A DNA stretch of 32,876 bases from DATGCT01 sp964495575 (GCA_964495575.1 CAZBVS010000007.1:1-32876), one strand, 5' to 3'. Numbered from the stretch's first letter, positions 20,452 to 30,150 are shown. Notes: generated by a model not told the origin, from the letters alone. Numbers and translations are program-made.

Positions 20452-21564
20452 TTAAAGCTCTTTATCTAACTTCTTTAACAAATCTTTAGCTTTTTTGGAT
20501 AGATTCTTAGGGATCTTGGTATTAAAAGAAACGTATAAGTTTCCTCTTTTTGAGTTAGAATCAAATTTAGGCATTCCTTTGCTCTTTATTTTAAGATCGT
20601 CTTTAAAATTGAATCCGGAAGGAACCTTAGCTTCAAAGGTTTCACCACTGATACCTTTTATATCAATAGATTTACCTAGAAGGGCTTTGGTGATTTTAAT
20701 ATCTTTTTCTATATACAGATCATCTCCTTTTCTTTTGAACCGAGAATGAGGTTTGATATTTATAACAACATAAAGGTCACCTGTTTTACCACCTCGCTCC
20801 CCGGCTTCTCCAGCACCTTTTACTTTGATTACCTGACCACTTTTTATACCAGGCTTGATATCAATGTTAACCTCTCGGTTACCTTTTACTCTTCCTTGGC
20901 CATTACATGCCGAACATTTATCTTTAGGGATCTTACCTTTTCCTCGGCATTCTGGGCAGGTTTTAATTTGGGATACCTGACCAAAGAAAGTCTGCTTCTT
21001 CTCTCTTATTTCCCCCTGGCCCTGACATTTGGAACACTTTTTAAAACCGGCTCCTTTGTTATATCCTAATCCGTTACACTTCTTACAGTTTACAAATGTT
21101 TTATATTTAAGAGTTTTTTGAACACCGTTAAAGGCGTCCTCTAAGTTAATAGTATGAGCAAGCTCTATGTCTGATCCGTGAACATATGTCTGTCGTTTCC
21201 TGCGCTGAGTACGGCCTCCAAATTGATTAAAGATATCTTCAAAAATATCTGACCAACCACCACCGCCTCCGGCAGCCTGCTGCCAGTTCATGCCTCCAAA
21301 ATCAAAACCACCTCGTTGAGCGTTTTGATATCCAGCTCTCTGACCACCTTGGCCAGAAAATACCTGACCAAATTTATCATACTGAGCTCGTTTTTTCTCA
21401 TCAGAAAGAACCTGGTATGCTTCGTTAATTTTTTTAAACTTATCAGAGTCTCCCCCATCTTTGTCAGGATGGTGTTTGTGAGCTAAGCGTCGGTACGCTT
21501 TTTTTATCTCCTTCTGAGAAGCATCACGGGATACACCGAGAATTTTGTAATAGTCTTTAGCCAT
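20452..21564 (-). CDS. dnaJ: Chaperone DnaJ
   Basis: A 370-residue type I J-protein that stimulates the DnaK ATPase and presents substrates. The J domain (residues 1-70) has the HPD motif ([12 protein letters not shown]). A Gly-rich region (about 70-110) is followed by four C-x-x-C-x-G-x-G zinc motifs ([32 protein letters not shown], about 158-230), then the two substrate-binding beta domains and a Lys-rich end. Last gene of the hrcA-grpE-dnaK operon, separated from dnaK by a membrane-protein gene. No terminator follows; rplJ promoter elements begin at once. Confidence 0.96.
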   Translation of the reverse strand: MAKDYYKILGVSRDASQKEIKKAYRRLAHKHHPDKDGGDSDKFKKINEAYQVLSDEKKRAQYDKFGQVFSGQGGQRAGYQNAQRGGFDFGGMNWQQAAGGGGGWSDIFEDIFNQFGGRTQRRKRQTYVHGSDIELAHTINLEDAFNGVQKTLKYKTFVNCKKCNGLGYNKGAGFKKCSKCQGQGEIREKKQTFFGQVSQIKTCPECRGKGKIPKDKCSACNGQGRVKGNREVNIDIKPGIKSGQVIKVKGAGEAGERGGKTGDLYVVINIKPHSRFKRKGDDLYIEKDIKITKALLGKSIDIKGISGETFEAKVPSGFNFKDDLKIKSKGMPKFDSNSKRGNLYVSFNTKIPKNLSKKAKDLLKKLDKEL

Positions 21565-21570
21565 AGTTAT

Positions 21571-22542
21571 TTAAATTTTTATTACTTCTCTACGAGCGTC
21601 TTCTAAATCAACGTCTGCAAAATTAAGCGCCAGAAGTGATTTATAAAATATGAAGGCAATAAACTCCATTAGAGGGTATAGTAACAAAGCTAGACTTTTT
21701 AGAATAATAAACATCATCAAAAGAAATCCTCCACCAGAAATCTTTTTGGCAATAGGGGGAAGATTTGAAATTCTGTCATTTAAAACACCGAATAATTTAG
21801 AACGAACAGTTTCATTTTCTTTAATCTCTCCAAAATTACTCTCAAATTTCTTTTTAAAACCCTTAACTGTGTCAGCTACTAAGGTCTGTTTTTCTTCATC
21901 GGATAACTCAGCAAGGTTTATGTTTTGTTTAAGGAGATCAATCTTTGATCTTTCAAGTTCGGTAAGAGCTAACTTGTTTAGCAGTTCATTAACCGTCATA
22001 TCGAATGAAGCTCCTGGAATCCATATTTTTAATACTGGGTTAAATGAGTTTAAAACTTTATCAAAGCTTTGTTTAGCAACGTTCTTATCAAAATGACCTA
22101 AGGAGATGTAATGGAAATAAAGAAGGAATACTGAGAAGATAAGTAGGCCGGTTACTATTTTAGGAATAATCTCCTTAGCAATCTGAACAAACTTTATCTC
22201 AACGCTATTTTTTAAAACAATTAACCCCTTCTCTTCACCCCAGTATACAAATAAGAAGAATAGTATAAATATCCAGAATAAAAACTGAAAACTCTCAAAC
22301 TGAAAAACGAAAATCGGCACCATAGTCTCAACAAAAGTTAGCAACATCAAAACCTTAAAATCAGCGATAAAAAGAACTTCTAAAGTTATTAAGGCAACAA
22401 AAACCAAGAAGGAAACTATCGCCGGCCAAAGGCCGGAGATAGTTCCTGCAATTAATGCTTGGTTTAAGAAGTAAAAAGTAAGTAACGAAGCAAATACAGT
22501 GAAAATGCTTAGTGACAATATTTTAATTATCTTTGTCTTCAT
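21571..22542 (-). CDS. Membrane protein of unknown function inside the heat-shock operon
   Basis: A 323-residue multi-pass membrane protein, starting [21 protein letters not shown] longer in-frame start (22599) would overlap dnaK by 77 nt with a non-membrane N-terminus, so I chose 22542, which overlaps the dnaK stop by 20 nt. About five hydrophobic helices lie in the first ~145 residues. A soluble segment (about 150-265) is rich in Leu/Lys/Glu and helical ([20 protein letters not shown] and onward). Two more helices follow near 275-310. No family is recognised. Tight packing between dnaK and dnaJ implies heat-shock co-expression and perhaps a role in membrane stress. Confidence 0.75.
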   Translation of the reverse strand: MKTKIIKILSLSIFTVFASLLTFYFLNQALIAGTISGLWPAIVSFLVFVALITLEVLFIADFKVLMLLTFVETMVPIFVFQFESFQFLFWIFILFFLFVYWGEEKGLIVLKNSVEIKFVQIAKEIIPKIVTGLLIFSVFLLYFHYISLGHFDKNVAKQSFDKVLNSFNPVLKIWIPGASFDMTVNELLNKLALTELERSKIDLLKQNINLAELSDEEKQTLVADTVKGFKKKFESNFGEIKENETVRSKLFGVLNDRISNLPPIAKKISGGGFLLMMFIILKSLALLLYPLMEFIAFIFYKSLLALNFADVDLEDARREVIKI

Positions 22543-24481
22543 CGTCTGATGTATTATTCTTGTTATTATCATTGTCACTCTCATTCTCTTGTTCGTCAAC
22601 TACCTTACCCTTAGTATTGGCTTGATTTACATCTCCAGAAGAGTCAACCTGGCCTGGCCCTTGAGAGGCACCGTAGACAGATTGGCCAATATTTTGTAAG
22701 GCTTCGGAGAGTTCTTCGGTCTTTGTTTCTATCTCATCAATATCATCTTTTTCTTTTACCTTCTCAATTTCTTCTATTTTCTCTTGAATGCTTTCTTTCA
22801 TATCATCATCAATCTTGTCCCCTACTTCTCTGAGACTTTTTTCAGCTGTGTAAACTAATGACTCCGCCTTATTTCTTGCTTCAATAAGTTCTTGCTTCTT
22901 CTTGTCTTCCTCTGCATGCTCCTCAGCCTCTTTTTTAAGTTTTTCTACTTCTTCCTCCGAAAGGCTGGTAGAAGCTTCAACCCTAACAGATTGTTCTTTG
23001 CCGGTACCTTTATCTTTTGCAGAAACGTTAAGTATTCCATCAGCATCAATATCAAAGGTGACCTCAATCTGAGGAACTCCTCGAGGAGCAGGAGGTATAC
23101 CATCTAAGATAAACTTAGCAAGAGTCTTATTATCAGCCGCCATTGGTCTTTCTCCCTGCAAAACGTGGACCTCAACTGAGGACTGATTATCAGCGGCAGT
23201 GGAGAAGGTCTGTTTTTTATCAGTAGGAATGGTAGTGTTCTTTGGAATCATTGTCGTAGCAACACCTCCCATGGTTTCGATAGAAAGAGAGAGCGGAGTT
23301 ACATCCAACAAAAGAACATCCTTTACATCTCCCTGCATGATCCCGGCTTGAATAGCAGCGCCTGTAGCGACTACCTCATCAGGGTTGATTCCTTTATGAG
23401 GTTCTTTATCAAAAACGCCTTTAACTGCTTCTTGAATAGCAGGCATTCTGGTTTGACCCCCAACTAGGATAACTTCATCAATATCAGACATTTCTAGCCC
23501 CGCTCCTTTTGGAGCATCACTGGTTACGGTTTCCTTTACTAGATCTAAAGACTTCTCAATTAAATCTTCTACTAAGTCTTCTAACTTGGCTCGGGTTAGT
23601 TTCATAACGAAGTGTTTTGGGCCATCATCACCGGAAGTTACATAAGGAAGATTAATCTCAGTTTCCTTAGCGGTTGAAAGTTCATGTTTTGCTTTTTCAG
23701 CCGCCTCTTTCAATCTTTGAACAGCTAATCTGTCCTTTGAAAGATCAATTCCTTCTTCTTTTTTATATTCAGAGATTAAGTAATCAAGTATTCTACGATC
23801 AAAGTCTTCACCACCAAGATGAGGGTCACCTCCGGTAGCTTTGACCTCTACTGTATCATCACCAACTTCAAGAATGGAAATATCAAATGTCCCGCCTCCA
23901 AAGTCGAAAACAACGATCTGTTCATCACTTTTTTTATTCAATCCATAAGCTAGAGCAGCTGCTGTTGGCTCGTTTAATATTCTTCGAACTTTAAATCCAG
24001 CTATTTGACCAGCCTGTTTTGTGGCCTGACGCTGACTATCATCAAAGTATGCGGGGACTGTGATAACAGCTTCTTTAATCTCTTCTCCTAACTTTGATTC
24101 AGCGTCTCTTTTCATTTTTTGAAGAATCTTAGCTGAAATCTCTTCAGGCTTGTACCAACGATCGCCCATTTTAATTTCTACCCCTCCCTGGTCTGATTTT
24201 TTAATATCATAGGAAAGAGTCTTCTTATCTTCTTGGATATCTTCTTCCTTAAACTTTCTACCAATTAAACGTTTTACAGCGTAAATAGTGTTGTCTGGGT
24301 TAGAAACTGCTTGTCTTTTAGCAAGAGTTCCTACTAATCTTTCCCCAGATTTATTTAAAGCTACGACAGAAGGAGTGGTGCGACTACCCTCTTTGTTCTC
24401 AAGAACCTCAGCATCACCACCTTTGGTAACTGCCATAGCTGAGTTAGTTGTACCTAAGTCTATACCTAATATTTTAGACAT
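22523..24481 (-). CDS. dnaK: Chaperone DnaK (Hsp70)
   Basis: A 652-residue Hsp70. The ATPase domain shows [15 protein letters not shown] (phosphate 1), [15 protein letters not shown] (phosphate 2) and [14 protein letters not shown]. The linker [15 protein letters not shown] leads to the substrate-binding domain, then the helical lid. The tail after residue ~600 is Gln/Gly/Asp/Asn-rich and ends [10 protein letters not shown], not the usual EEV-type end. It folds proteins with GrpE and DnaJ encoded alongside. Regulated through the CIRCE site upstream of hrcA. Confidence 0.97.
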   Translation of the reverse strand: MSKILGIDLGTTNSAMAVTKGGDAEVLENKEGSRTTPSVVALNKSGERLVGTLAKRQAVSNPDNTIYAVKRLIGRKFKEEDIQEDKKTLSYDIKKSDQGGVEIKMGDRWYKPEEISAKILQKMKRDAESKLGEEIKEAVITVPAYFDDSQRQATKQAGQIAGFKVRRILNEPTAAALAYGLNKKSDEQIVVFDFGGGTFDISILEVGDDTVEVKATGGDPHLGGEDFDRRILDYLISEYKKEEGIDLSKDRLAVQRLKEAAEKAKHELSTAKETEINLPYVTSGDDGPKHFVMKLTRAKLEDLVEDLIEKSLDLVKETVTSDAPKGAGLEMSDIDEVILVGGQTRMPAIQEAVKGVFDKEPHKGINPDEVVATGAAIQAGIMQGDVKDVLLLDVTPLSLSIETMGGVATTMIPKNTTIPTDKKQTFSTAADNQSSVEVHVLQGERPMAADNKTLAKFILDGIPPAPRGVPQIEVTFDIDADGILNVSAKDKGTGKEQSVRVEASTSLSEEEVEKLKKEAEEHAEEDKKKQELIEARNKAESLVYTAEKSLREVGDKIDDDMKESIQEKIEEIEKVKEKDDIDEIETKTEELSEALQNIGQSVYGASQGPGQVDSSGDVNQANTKGKVVDEQENESDNDNNKNNTSDDEDKDN

Positions 24482-24499
24482 ATTTTTTAATTAATAAAT

Positions 24500-25012
24500 T
24501 TATTTATTTTTCGACTGTGATTTTTGACCTTTTGAAACTTTGACCTTAGAAGGTCTAAGAACTCTATCTTTATATTTATACCCCTTCTCTGTTTCTTCTA
24601 CTACGGTCTCAACAGGATGATCTGACTCAATCCTTTCTACTGCTTCGTGCATTGAAGGGTCAAACTCATCTCCTGGATTAACATTAATTTTTTCTAAACC
24701 TGCTTTTCTGAGAGCATCAAAAAGCTGGTTACGAATCAGTTCTACACCTTTTCTGTCTATCTTCTTCTCGTCACTTGATAACAGGCTGAGATCAAAGCTA
24801 TCAAGAACCGTAATTAAATTATTTAAAACATTTTCCTGCCTTCGGACTATTTTTTTCTCTAAACGTTCTTCTTCCTCTTTTTTGTAGTTAAGGAAATCAG
24901 CTTTAGATCTTTTCCAGCCTTCTAAATATTCATCACGTTCTTCTCGGCACTCTTCAAGTCTTTTCTCTAAATTTTTATCTTCTTTTTTATCTTTGTTTTC
25001 TTCTTTAGGCAT
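24500..25012 (-). CDS. grpE: Nucleotide-exchange factor GrpE
   Basis: A 170-residue protein. The charged N-terminal coiled coil (about residues 1-70, LEECREERDEYLEGWKRSKA then DFLNYKKEEE, the family LRLQAEFDNYRKR-equivalent) is followed by the dimer four-helix region. The C-terminal beta domain carries PGDEFDPSMHEAVERIESDH and ETEKGYKYKDRVLRPSKVKVSK, both diagnostic. It exchanges ADP on DnaK. It lies between hrcA (12 nt) and dnaK (18 nt). Confidence 0.95.
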   Translation of the reverse strand: MPKEENKDKKEDKNLEKRLEECREERDEYLEGWKRSKADFLNYKKEEEERLEKKIVRRQENVLNNLITVLDSFDLSLLSSDEKKIDRKGVELIRNQLFDALRKAGLEKINVNPGDEFDPSMHEAVERIESDHPVETVVEETEKGYKYKDRVLRPSKVKVSKGQKSQSKNK

Positions 25013-25024
25013 TGTTAATTAAGG

Positions 25025-25720
25025 TTAATTTAACTCTTCATCAAAAAACTCAAAAATACATAATGATTTTCTATAGTTCATTCTTTTAGGGCCGACAGTT
25101 AGAAGCATTAATTCATCTCCGTCAGAATCAAGCTTTTTACTAATCACAGAAAGTAACTCACTTTCGGTAATAGGACTGTTGCCGATATATACGTTAAGAT
25201 CACTCTTGGTTATGTTTTCTAACTCTTGAGATAATCTGTTAGGAAGCATCTCAAAATCACAGACAATACTTAAAAAATCTTCCTTTTTATCAGTATCGAT
25301 GGATTCAAAAATGTTCCGAAGACCACTGGAATAGAATTCTTCCTTGGTCGGGTTATAAACTATACTCATCGCTTCAATATACTCTGCCATTAACTTTGTA
25401 AACTCATTCAGTTTTTTTGATAACAAGTCTTTATAAATTTTTTCTCTCTTTCGTTCCGTGATCTCTAAGTCGTTACTTTTATCTTCTTGAAGTCTTTTTA
25501 CATAGAATCGGTAAGCCTTGTTTGTGGGGATCCTTCCTCCTGAAGGATGAACTTGATAAAGAAAACCTTCCTTGTCTAATTTATTCAATTCACGCCTGAT
25601 CATAGCGGTTTTTATACCGAAATCATACTTTTTATACAGATACCCAGACGTGATTAAATTAGCGTTGTTGATAAAATCATCAACGCTGGTCTCAAGAATA
25701 GATTTTCTTCTTGATGTCAT
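25025..25720 (-). CDS. hrcA: Heat-inducible transcription repressor HrcA (short form)
   Basis: A 231-residue repressor, versus ~340 in most bacteria. The N-terminal winged helix (about residues 1-75) reads RRKSILETSVDDFINNANLI then KTAMIRRELNKLDKEGFLYQ and HPSGGRIPTNKAYRFYV, the characteristic P-S-x-G-R-x-P-T segment. The C-terminal end has VGPKRMNYRKSL (family: GP.RM.Y). The middle dimerisation/GAF-like region is reduced. I placed the start at 25720 because an upstream in-frame ATG (25816) would put translation before the promoter and CIRCE element (25746-25781), which lie within the longer frame. It should repress its own operon. Confidence 0.9.
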   Translation of the reverse strand: MTSRRKSILETSVDDFINNANLITSGYLYKKYDFGIKTAMIRRELNKLDKEGFLYQVHPSGGRIPTNKAYRFYVKRLQEDKSNDLEITERKREKIYKDLLSKKLNEFTKLMAEYIEAMSIVYNPTKEEFYSSGLRNIFESIDTDKKEDFLSIVCDFEMLPNRLSQELENITKSDLNVYIGNSPITESELLSVISKKLDSDGDELMLLTVGPKRMNYRKSLCIFEFFDEELN

Positions 25721-25745
25721 TTTTGTATAAGTTATTTCATTTGAA

Positions 25746-25774
25746 AGTTTATCAATAGCACTCATAGGTGTCAA
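25746..25774 (-). promoter_or_regulatory. Promoter of the hrcA-grpE-dnaK-dnaJ operon
   Basis: Minus strand TTGACA (25769-25774), a 17-bp spacer and TAAACT (25746-25751). The CIRCE repeat overlaps the -35 and spacer, so bound HrcA would occlude RNA polymerase. The leader to the hrcA ATG is about 20 nt. Confidence 0.75.
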
Positions 25775-25781
25775 GTGATAA
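25755..25781. promoter_or_regulatory. CIRCE operator (HrcA binding site)
   Basis: On the minus strand TTATCACTT-N9-GAGTGCTAT, against the established consensus TTAGCACTC-N9-GAGTGCTAA: 7 of 9 and 8 of 9 matches, with the exact 9-bp spacing. It sits directly upstream of hrcA, where the site is expected. Confidence 0.88.
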
Positions 25782-25784
25782 TAG

Positions 25785-25810
25785 AAAAAACCACCCTTTA
25801 AGGTGGTTTT
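25785..25810 (-). terminator. Terminator after the pilin gene
   Basis: On the minus strand AAAACCACC (25802-25810 side) and GGTGGTTTT (25787-25795 side) with a 6-nt loop, followed by a T-run. It ends 4 bases before the CIRCE element. Confidence 0.87.
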
Positions 25811-25833
25811 AACCAAATTTTATGTTTACAAAT

Positions 25834-26601
25834 CTATGGACAGGAGACAGCAGTAGTTGTGGTATTCCCGCCGTTTAAAACGGTTAATCTGTAACAAGTA
25901 CCGCCGGGAGATTTAAGGATTAATCCCTTACTTGAATCAGAAACAGCCACATCACCGTTTGTTTTCAAGCCTGCGCTTACAACCGGAGCTACTCCGATAC
26001 CAATGTTCCCAGCAAAATAAGCGTCATTCCATTTTTTATTAGTGTTCCCAATATCGAAAGAGCTGTCGTTGTTAGGTAATATATCAGAATCAAAGGTTGC
26101 AGCAGAAGCTCTACTTATTGCAGTTTTTACAGATCTTCTAAACTCAGCTTTCTCATTGTTTGTGTTGTAACTTACGGTTAAGAAGAGCTGAAGACTGGAA
26201 TAGCTGCCAGGATTTGCATATTTTACTGCCTCAAAATCATCAACTTTAACATTAGAATCAGTAAGAGGTATTGGGGTTAACTCCCCTTCTTTTAGATAAA
26301 TAGTGTCATCTTCTAGATATATTTTAGTAGGATCTAGACTAGAAGAAGCCATCCTCAAAGTAACTGTGGAGGTAGATACGCCACTATTCATAGTTATCAA
26401 AGAAGAATCCCTTACCACTCTTTGGATCGTATTATTCACAAATGATACTTGGTCATTAACTTCATTAACTGATTTTTGTCTCAAGTTTATCTGAGTGAAT
26501 ACGATAAGCATTCCTACAAGGAATACTGAGGAAGCAGCGAAAATAGCGATGTAGACTAATAATTCTATTAGGGAAAAACCTTGTTCTTTTTTATTTTTCA
26601 T
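25834..26601 (-). CDS. Type IV pilin-like protein with a tail-fibre-like C-terminal domain
   Basis: A 255-residue prepilin. The leader MKNKKEQG is followed by FSLIELLVYIAIFAASSVFL, with prepilin-peptidase cleavage G/F and Glu at mature position 5. The pilin globular region (about residues 30-165) resembles minor pseudopilins (NEVNDQVSFVNNTIQRVVRD). After it, DILPNNDSSFDIGNTNKKWN with DAYFAGNIGIG is the repeat type seen in phage tail fibres and similar adhesins. The end KGLILKSPGGTCYRLTVLNG plus AVSCP has a Cys pair that may form a disulfide. The protein may present an adhesive tip on a pilus. No other pilus gene is in the window. Confidence 0.85.
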   Translation of the reverse strand: MKNKKEQGFSLIELLVYIAIFAASSVFLVGMLIVFTQINLRQKSVNEVNDQVSFVNNTIQRVVRDSSLITMNSGVSTSTVTLRMASSSLDPTKIYLEDDTIYLKEGELTPIPLTDSNVKVDDFEAVKYANPGSYSSLQLFLTVSYNTNNEKAEFRRSVKTAISRASAATFDSDILPNNDSSFDIGNTNKKWNDAYFAGNIGIGVAPVVSAGLKTNGDVAVSDSSKGLILKSPGGTCYRLTVLNGGNTTTTAVSCP

Positions 26602-26619
26602 ATTTTTATTATAACACTA

Positions 26620-27441
26620 TTATTCATTGGGATGATAATAAATTCGGTTCTCTACTCTCATATCAAAGTAATTAATATCTGAAAAATCTGTTCTATCTTT
26701 TAAAGTTTTTAAAATTTCGTTTAAATCACTAGGAACAAAATTTAAGCTAAAGATTAACTTTGGACCGTTAGCAATTTTAATCTCCCATTCCTCTAAACTA
26801 AGATCTCTTATCTTGATATTCTCTATATTTAGATTATTCTTCTTAATTAAATTGACTATTTTAATAATATTATCAAACCATTCTTTTTCAGGTAAAATTC
26901 TTTCTCCTAACACAATCGGTCTTTCGTTTGAATCATTAATCTTCAAAATTAATGAACCTTTTGATTCTGGGGCTGGAGCAAAAACTATTCCATCATTATC
27001 AAAAGCATGGCAACCATCGTTATCATTACAAAAAATACCAAAGAAGCTTTTTTCTTTTACAAAAAAACTTACTTCTCGATTCCATAAATCAACTTTTATA
27101 TTAACTTCCTTCACGGAAGGAAGGACATGCTTGCTGGTCAGATTATTTTTTTTGCCTAACTTCCAAAACAAAATATTATCAGAACCTAAATACCCTAACA
27201 TTTTTTTATCTTTCACAACTTGGGTAGCTAAAGAAGATACTAAAAAATCATTACTAAAAAAACCAGACATGTCTTCACTTTTTAGATAGTTGTTAGAGTA
27301 TTTAAAATTAAAATCTTTAACCTCACATATTTCAGAATAGAAGATTAGGTAAAATACACCGATAATAGCAGCAATAACCAAGATTATAATAATAAACTTT
27401 AGCACTATCCGGAACTTCGATTGTTTTTTCTTTAAAAGCAT
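26620..27441 (-). CDS. FtsQ/DivIB-like cell-division protein
   Basis: A 273-residue bitopic protein. A basic cytoplasmic N-terminus (LLKKKQSKFR) precedes one membrane helix (about 12-33) and an extracellular POTRA-like region (CEVKDFNFKYSNNYL to VNIKVDLWNREVSFFVKEKS). The DivIB/FtsQ-type domain ends INYFDMRVENRIYYHP, matching the family end Y-x-D-[LM]-R-x-x-x-R-x-Y. A Cys pair (FCNDNDGCH) is unusual. It probably bridges FtsL and the septal PBP. It is encoded away from the mraZ operon, between serS and the pilin gene. Confidence 0.75.
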   Translation of the reverse strand: MLLKKKQSKFRIVLKFIIIILVIAAIIGVFYLIFYSEICEVKDFNFKYSNNYLKSEDMSGFFSNDFLVSSLATQVVKDKKMLGYLGSDNILFWKLGKKNNLTSKHVLPSVKEVNIKVDLWNREVSFFVKEKSFFGIFCNDNDGCHAFDNDGIVFAPAPESKGSLILKINDSNERPIVLGERILPEKEWFDNIIKIVNLIKKNNLNIENIKIRDLSLEEWEIKIANGPKLIFSLNFVPSDLNEILKTLKDRTDFSDINYFDMRVENRIYYHPNE

Positions 27442-27470
27442 GGAGGGGTTAAGATATTTTCTAAATTACG

Positions 27471-28721
27471 CTATTTTATCTCTTCTTTCCCTACGTATTT
27501 TTGAAGAGCTTCAGGTATTTTTACTGTCCCATCTTTTGTTTGATTGTTCTCTATCAAAGCAATTATAGTTCTTCCAATAGCAAAAGCAGTACCATTTAAC
27601 ATGTGAACGTACTCAGAATCATTTCCGTCCAGTACCTTAGCGTTAATACCGCGAGCTTGGAAATCAGTGGTATTAGAACAAGACTGTGTCTCTCGATATC
27701 TTTTTTGAGAAGGAAACCATGTTTCAATATCAAACTGACGAGCATCAGCCCAACCCATATCTCCTGTACATATCTCCACTACTCTATACGGTAGTTCTAA
27801 CTTCTTCATGAGTTCCTTTTGGTTTTTAACCATTTCTTTATGAATATCTTCAGAGTCTTCTGGAGAAGAAAAGACAAGCATCTCAACTTTATCAAATTGA
27901 TGCACTCTGAATATACCCTTAGTGTCCTTGCCATAAGAACCGGCTTCTCTTCTAAAGCAAGTTGAGAAACCAACATACTTTTTAGGTAGTTCTTTAGATT
28001 TGAATTTATCATCCATATGATAAGGACCAATTGTATGTTCAGATGTCCCGGCAAGATACAGATCATCTTCATCAACATAAAAAGCATCTTTGTTTTTAAT
28101 AAACTGAGCCTTACCCATCTTTTCTATTGCTTCAGGTCGGATCATAACCGGAGGAATAACAGGGGTGAACCCTTTTGAGGTTAAAGTATCAAAAGCGAGA
28201 CGAACCAAACCAAATTCAAGAAGAGCCGCTTCATTTAAAAGGTAGCCAAATCTAGCACCAGAAACCTTAGCAGCTTTTTTAGTGTTAATCAGATTAAGTT
28301 TCTCTCCTAATTCCATATATCCTTTTGGTTCAAAATCAAAATCTGGCTTCTCACCTATTTCTTTAACAACTACATTATCAGATTCATCCTCACCAACAGT
28401 CACATCATTAAAAGGAATGTTAGGAATTTTATTTAAAGCTTTGGCTCTTTTTTCTTTTAGCTTTGATTCTTCATCTTCAAGTTTTGAGATTTGTTTCTTT
28501 AGAACTTGAGCTCGGGATAACAGGTCCTCTTTCTTTTCTTTGGCTATCTGTTTACTAACTTCATTTTGTTTAGCACGAAGATCATCAAGAGTACTTATCT
28601 TAGTACGCCACTTTTTATCAAACCTCAAAAACCTATCAACAATCTTAGAATCAACGTTCTTTTTCTGAATTCCTTTTTTTACTTCTTCTGAGTTTTCTCG
28701 GATAAAGTTTATATCTAACAT
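27471..28721 (-). CDS. serS: Seryl-tRNA synthetase
   Basis: A 416-residue class II synthetase charging tRNA-Ser. MLDINFIRENSEEVKKGIQK begins the long N-terminal coiled-coil arm (about residues 1-105) that grips the tRNA variable arm. Motif 2 is STCFRREAGSYGKDTKGIFRVHQF. Motif 3 is MLNGTAFAIGRTIIALIENN. TSEHTIGPYHMDD and ETQSCSNTTDFQARG complete the active site. Near normal length. It starts 8 nt after lysS. Confidence 0.97.
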   Translation of the reverse strand: MLDINFIRENSEEVKKGIQKKNVDSKIVDRFLRFDKKWRTKISTLDDLRAKQNEVSKQIAKEKKEDLLSRAQVLKKQISKLEDEESKLKEKRAKALNKIPNIPFNDVTVGEDESDNVVVKEIGEKPDFDFEPKGYMELGEKLNLINTKKAAKVSGARFGYLLNEAALLEFGLVRLAFDTLTSKGFTPVIPPVMIRPEAIEKMGKAQFIKNKDAFYVDEDDLYLAGTSEHTIGPYHMDDKFKSKELPKKYVGFSTCFRREAGSYGKDTKGIFRVHQFDKVEMLVFSSPEDSEDIHKEMVKNQKELMKKLELPYRVVEICTGDMGWADARQFDIETWFPSQKRYRETQSCSNTTDFQARGINAKVLDGNDSEYVHMLNGTAFAIGRTIIALIENNQTKDGTVKIPEALQKYVGKEEIK

Positions 28722-28729
28722 GTTGGTTT

Positions 28730-30115
28730 TTATTTATCTTTTGGTTTTATGGTGGTGAAAGGTATTACGTCCCTTATGTTGTGAGTATCGGTTATAAAGG
28801 CAACAAGACGATCAATACCTATCCCTAATCCCGCTGTTGGGGGCATACCATACTCTAAGGCTTGTAGGAAATCTTCATCTAGTCGAGAAGCTTCTTCGTT
28901 ACCTTCCCGAAACATTTCTTCTTGTTTTTCCATTCTTTCTCTCTGATCAATTGGGTCATTTAACTCTGAAAATCCATTTACCAACTCTGTCTCTGCAGCA
29001 ATTAACTGAAAACGTTCGGTAAAATCTTTATCACCTTGATGGCTTTTGGACAACGGGGAGATAGATTTAGGGTGGTCTACAACAAAGATCGGATCCTTTA
29101 TGTTTGGTCGAACTTTCTTTTTAAATACATCATCAATTTCAGGAGTATCTATTTTATCAACATCTTCAGGGCTGTATTTTTTAATTAGGTCTACATACTT
29201 TACTCTTGGCCAATCTTTGAAGAAATCAATCTCTTCTCCTTCAAAGGTTACTTTTTCTATGTCTAACCTTTTTACAAGTTCTTTGATCCATTTTTCGATA
29301 GCATCCATCAAGCCTTCATAATCTTGAAAAGCCCAGTATAACTCAAGCATGGTAAACTCTGGGTAATGCTCTCTGTCAATCCCTTCGTTTCGAAAATCTT
29401 TACCTATCTCAAATATTTTCTCAAATCCGCCGACTAACAATCTCTTTAAGTAAAGTTCTTTAGCAATACGCAGGTACACATCAAGGTCTAAGGCATTAAA
29501 ATGGGTCTCGAAGGGAGCAGCCAAGGCTCCACCAGGTAAAGGCTGTAAGATGGGGGTTTCAACTTCAATAAAGTCCTCATCCTCTAAGATGTTTCTAATT
29601 TCAGAAATTGCTTTAAACCTGGTTAAAACCTTCCGCTTAGATTCATTGTTATACACAAAATCCAGATATCTTTTTCTATACCTTTCTTCATCATTTTCAA
29701 TACCGAACCAAGTAGATGGCCAGGGGCGAAGACTTTTAGAAACTATCCTTCCCTGTTTAGCCATAACACTCTCTTCTCCTCTGTTTGTTTCTCCTATAGT
29801 ACCTTTTACTTCCAAAAAGTCACCTAGATCAACAGTATTTTGAAGAAGGTTAAAGTTTTTTGTGTCATCTTCATTAAAAACAACCTGGATTTCTCCAGTA
29901 CTGTCTTTTAGGTCAGTAAAAATAATACCGCCTTGATCCCGCCACCCCATTACTCTACCTGTGATATAAAGTGGGTCACCTTCTTTTAGCTCATCAAAAG
30001 AATCAAGGATTTCTTTTATAAATTTATCCTTATGAGATTGTGAAGGATAAGGGTCTTCTTTTTCTTGATACTCTTTAAGTTTTTTTAATCTATCATCAAT
30101 TAGGTCTTCTAACAT
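28730..30115 (-). CDS. lysS: Lysyl-tRNA synthetase, class II
   Basis: A 461-residue class IIb enzyme charging tRNA-Lys, slightly short (usually ~490-500). The N-terminal OB-fold anticodon-binding domain is about residues 50-140 (ITGRVMGWRDQGGIIFTDLK). Motif 1 is FIEVETPILQPLPGGALA, motif 2 is FRNEGIDREHYPEFTMLELY, and motif 3 is PPTAGLGIGIDRLVAFI. The motif 1 segment has Gly-Gly-Ala-Ala-Ala-type residues typical of LysS (GGA.A.PF.T). First gene of lysS-serS-ftsQ-like-pilin, with the extended -10 promoter at 30151. Confidence 0.96.
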   Translation of the reverse strand: MLEDLIDDRLKKLKEYQEKEDPYPSQSHKDKFIKEILDSFDELKEGDPLYITGRVMGWRDQGGIIFTDLKDSTGEIQVVFNEDDTKNFNLLQNTVDLGDFLEVKGTIGETNRGEESVMAKQGRIVSKSLRPWPSTWFGIENDEERYRKRYLDFVYNNESKRKVLTRFKAISEIRNILEDEDFIEVETPILQPLPGGALAAPFETHFNALDLDVYLRIAKELYLKRLLVGGFEKIFEIGKDFRNEGIDREHYPEFTMLELYWAFQDYEGLMDAIEKWIKELVKRLDIEKVTFEGEEIDFFKDWPRVKYVDLIKKYSPEDVDKIDTPEIDDVFKKKVRPNIKDPIFVVDHPKSISPLSKSHQGDKDFTERFQLIAAETELVNGFSELNDPIDQRERMEKQEEMFREGNEEASRLDEDFLQALEYGMPPTAGLGIGIDRLVAFITDTHNIRDVIPFTTIKPKDK

Positions 30116-30150
30116 ATTATTTTAGGTTATTTTTATGTTGAACATTTTTC

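Noticed and set aside
21650..22096. 148-codon plus-strand ORF opposite the dnaK-dnaJ spacer gene
   Set aside because: Antisense shadow of a membrane protein; the Ser/Phe-rich composition is that of a reversed Lys/Glu/Leu-rich gene.
26813..27289. 158-codon plus-strand ORF opposite the FtsQ-like gene
   Set aside because: Antisense shadow; the minus strand has FtsQ topology and ending motif and fits the operon spacing.
27806..28087. 93-codon minus-strand ORF within serS
   Set aside because: Alternate frame of a strongly conserved synthetase.
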